A stretch of DNA of 64,000 bases from Datnioides undecimradiatus (taxonomy: Eukaryota; Chordata; Actinopteri; Lobotiformes; Datnioididae), in assembly GCA_008933995.1 (NCBI GenBank), contig WARS01000016.1, forward strand, positions 8,201,848-8,265,847, read 5' to 3'. Positions within the stretch are counted from its first letter, which is position 1. The number at the start of each line of letters is the position of its first letter. Shown here piece by piece: positions 44,505 through 64,000 of the stretch. Under the pieces are notes generated by a model. It had not been told where the DNA came from. It saw only the letters and a program-made list of their open reading frames with translations, and searched no databases. A program made the position numbers and the translations under genes.

Positions 44505-44810
44505 CTGCAGTAAATGTTTGTCTGCCTGAAGCGTCTGGCCACGAGGGCCCCTCAGATCATATAGCCGTCTGTCTTGTTCTGCTCTGTCTGACACTGCTCC
44601 TGGTTGTTTGGTAAATTCTCTGATCATATCCAAACATGTTTTCATCATAAAAAGTGAGACGTCAGTCAGAGATAAACGCAGTGGACTCTGGTAGTCAGGT
44701 AGCAAATGGTCCGAGGTTGACAGAGAGCAACTTTTTGGCTGATATGTTGTCACGCCGTTGAGTTTTGAAATATGTATGAGTGATGTGGATTGAGTGTGGG
44801 CACATTACAC

Positions 44811-44937
44811 TTTCCTCATGTTTCATCATTAAAAGGGATGGAGTTAGTGGTGTAGCTGGAGGTTGACTGAGGCTGTCGTCTCCATCTAGAGATGCTTCTC
44901 CCTCTATACCATTGGATCTCAGGAAGTGGGGCGCCTT
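44811..44937 (-). other. Exon-like stretch, unidentified
   Basis: Minus strand, strong acceptor (CTGTGCCCTCCCAG), possible donor GTGTAA, 127 bases. Frame KAPHFLRSNGIEGEASLDGD then DSLSQPPATPLTPS. Its end phase does not fit 44387-44504 directly, so a further exon would be needed. Confidence 0.3.
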
Positions 44938-45833
44938 CTGGGAGGGCACAGAGGCATAAACGTGGGAAACATATGGAGTGAAAGTGAATTAAAATGAGTA
45001 TGATTTATGGTAGGGAAAACGGTTACAAGTCTGCAGATGCTATCATGCTTACCTTTGTTTCATAAAATTCAACTTGGACTCCTCCTATCATTCTTAATAA
45101 AAAGGGGTTGTTGGCATTTCCTCACCCTTTGTGTCTCTAGACCCTGATACACAATAAACAGCACCTGAGCTGATCGAGGCTGTATGCCTGTAATTTAGAG
45201 ATGGGAGAGAGGAGAGAGAGCGACAGAGAGAGAGAGTGACCAATTTCCCACAGCACAAAGCTCTTTTGTTATGTTTGAGGTCACATGTTTTTCAGTTTTG
45301 GTTCACTTATGTAAGCTTTACATTGTTTTGCGAGGTCCTCCCTATGGTTGGCATTTGGCATTTCTTGTCTTTATTTTGGCTGAAAGGTTTGCTCAAATCC
45401 TCAATTCCCCTTTGTCTGAATTGTCAGTTACTGTTGTTTATTTAGCGGTAAATATTGTTTATTCTGAGACACTTTCCGGTGGGTCCTTGTTTGTTCTGGT
45501 CTCTGTTTGAGCTATTGCTGTGGGAAATGTCACAGCACAGAGCAAAAGGAGAATTAACCCCACACTCTGTCCATTTTCAACACACACACACACACAGAGC
45601 TGGTCTTAAAAACCAGGTGACAGCTGATGGATCGTTTCACCTCTTCACCCTTCCTGCTCCAAAACAAAGACAACAGTCTTGGCAAAGTTTGACAGTAAGT
45701 TTTAATGAATGAAACAACCATGCTGACTGAACATGTCCACGATCACATCACACACCCAGAATTTCTCCATCAGGTCCGTTGTCATCGCTCGAGGTTTGAA
45801 GTGAGTTGAAATTCAGTTCACGAGCTGCGATTT

Positions 45834-45839
45834 TTTATT
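45834..45839 (-). terminator. olfm2: Probable olfm2 poly(A) signal
   Basis: Minus-strand AATAAA in a T-rich (plus-strand) stretch about 450 bases after the olfm2 stop codon. Confidence 0.5.
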
Positions 45840-46144
45840 TTTTTTCCCCCCAACAATCCCAACCTCAACTTCCAAAATCACTGCTTGAGACACAAGTGGA
45901 ATGAAACGCAACAGAATATGGATGAGCTCAAACTGTCTGACTTCCTTCTTTCTATCAGCGTCCGTGTAGCAGAGGCAGTTAATTTTCGTCCTCGCCGTGA
46001 TGAATACTCTTGTCTGTGACCTTTAGACATGTGTTCAACAACTGTGGATTGTGTCTAGTTATTAGCTCTGTGAGCTCTCGCAGTCTAGGAGTCATTCAAA
46101 TTCAAGCACAGGCAGTACTCATTTTCCTGATGACATGAATGGTC

Positions 46145-46147
<3 letters not shown>

Positions 46148-46191
<44 letters not shown>
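46148..46191. repeat. (GT)n microsatellite in probable olfm2 3' UTR
   Basis: A long GT tract about 100 bases below the olfm2 stop codon, followed by GCGTGCGT. On the transcript it would be a CA repeat. Confidence 0.95.
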
Positions 46192-46196
<5 letters not shown>

Positions 46197-46286
46197 CGTG
46201 TGCGTGTGTTTTGTTGCAGTACCGTTTATCGATCCTCCTTCACTATACTCCCTCTCTTTTTTTTTACCGTTTTCCTACGTGTGGAT

Positions 46287-64000
<17,714 letters not shown>

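Larger units (their letters stand above)
29950..45833. other. Intergenic spacer between trip10 and olfm2
   Basis: About 16 kb with no gene that I can name. It contains Tc1-related fragments (30830-30960, 34545-34665), dispersed repeats (38270-38440, 42415-42505), purine repeats (36705-36765), a GT repeat (36949-36983) and several exon-like stretches on the minus strand (32904-33094, 33324-33421, 44387-44504, 44811-44937) listed separately. Confidence 0.6.

Overview
The window is vertebrate nuclear DNA, most likely from a ray-finned (teleost) fish. Coding sequence is split into short exons with GT-AG introns. The spacers carry long CA/GT microsatellites, relics of Tc1/mariner transposons of the type common in fish, and dispersed AT-rich repeats with TTAATCGATTA-like ends that I associate with percomorph fish. 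The last point is recalled, not searched.

Three genes can be reconstructed exon by exon with phases that join. (1) sh2d3a, plus strand, 3985-11202: an SH2 domain followed by a Cdc25-like Cas-binding domain; its first exon is not found. (2) trip10 (CIP4), minus strand, 29349 down to 14084: F-BAR, HR1 and SH3 domains, complete from start to stop. (3) olfm2 (noelin-2), minus strand, 63487 down to 46287: complete except for the signal-peptide exon, which should lie beyond the right edge. sh2d3a and trip10 converge tail to tail, and trip10 and olfm2 are in tandem. As I recall it, SH2D3A and TRIP10 are also neighbours on human 19p13.3, and OLFM2 is on 19p13.2, so this looks like conserved synteny.

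Layout: 1-1400 holds an unidentified terminal exon on the minus strand with its own poly(A) signal and a GC-rich, promoter-like stretch. 1400-3984 is non-coding. 3985-11735 is sh2d3a. 11735-14083 is the shared 3' flank. 14084-29350 is trip10, with a 5.6-kb first intron. 29350-30000 is the trip10 5' flank with a GA repeat. 30000-45830 is a repeat-rich spacer with a few unassigned exon-like stretches. 45830-64000 is olfm2.

sh2d3a and trip10 encode adaptor proteins in adhesion and actin/membrane signalling (p130Cas and Cdc42 pathways respectively). olfm2 encodes a secreted glycoprotein. I see no operon-like functional unit and no clear new system. The most unusual structures are a perfect 630-bp palindrome in an sh2d3a intron beside an ambiguous base, a 57-bp perfect inverted duplication that flanks two sh2d3a exons, and dinucleotide repeats that form part of the splice sites of trip10 and olfm2.
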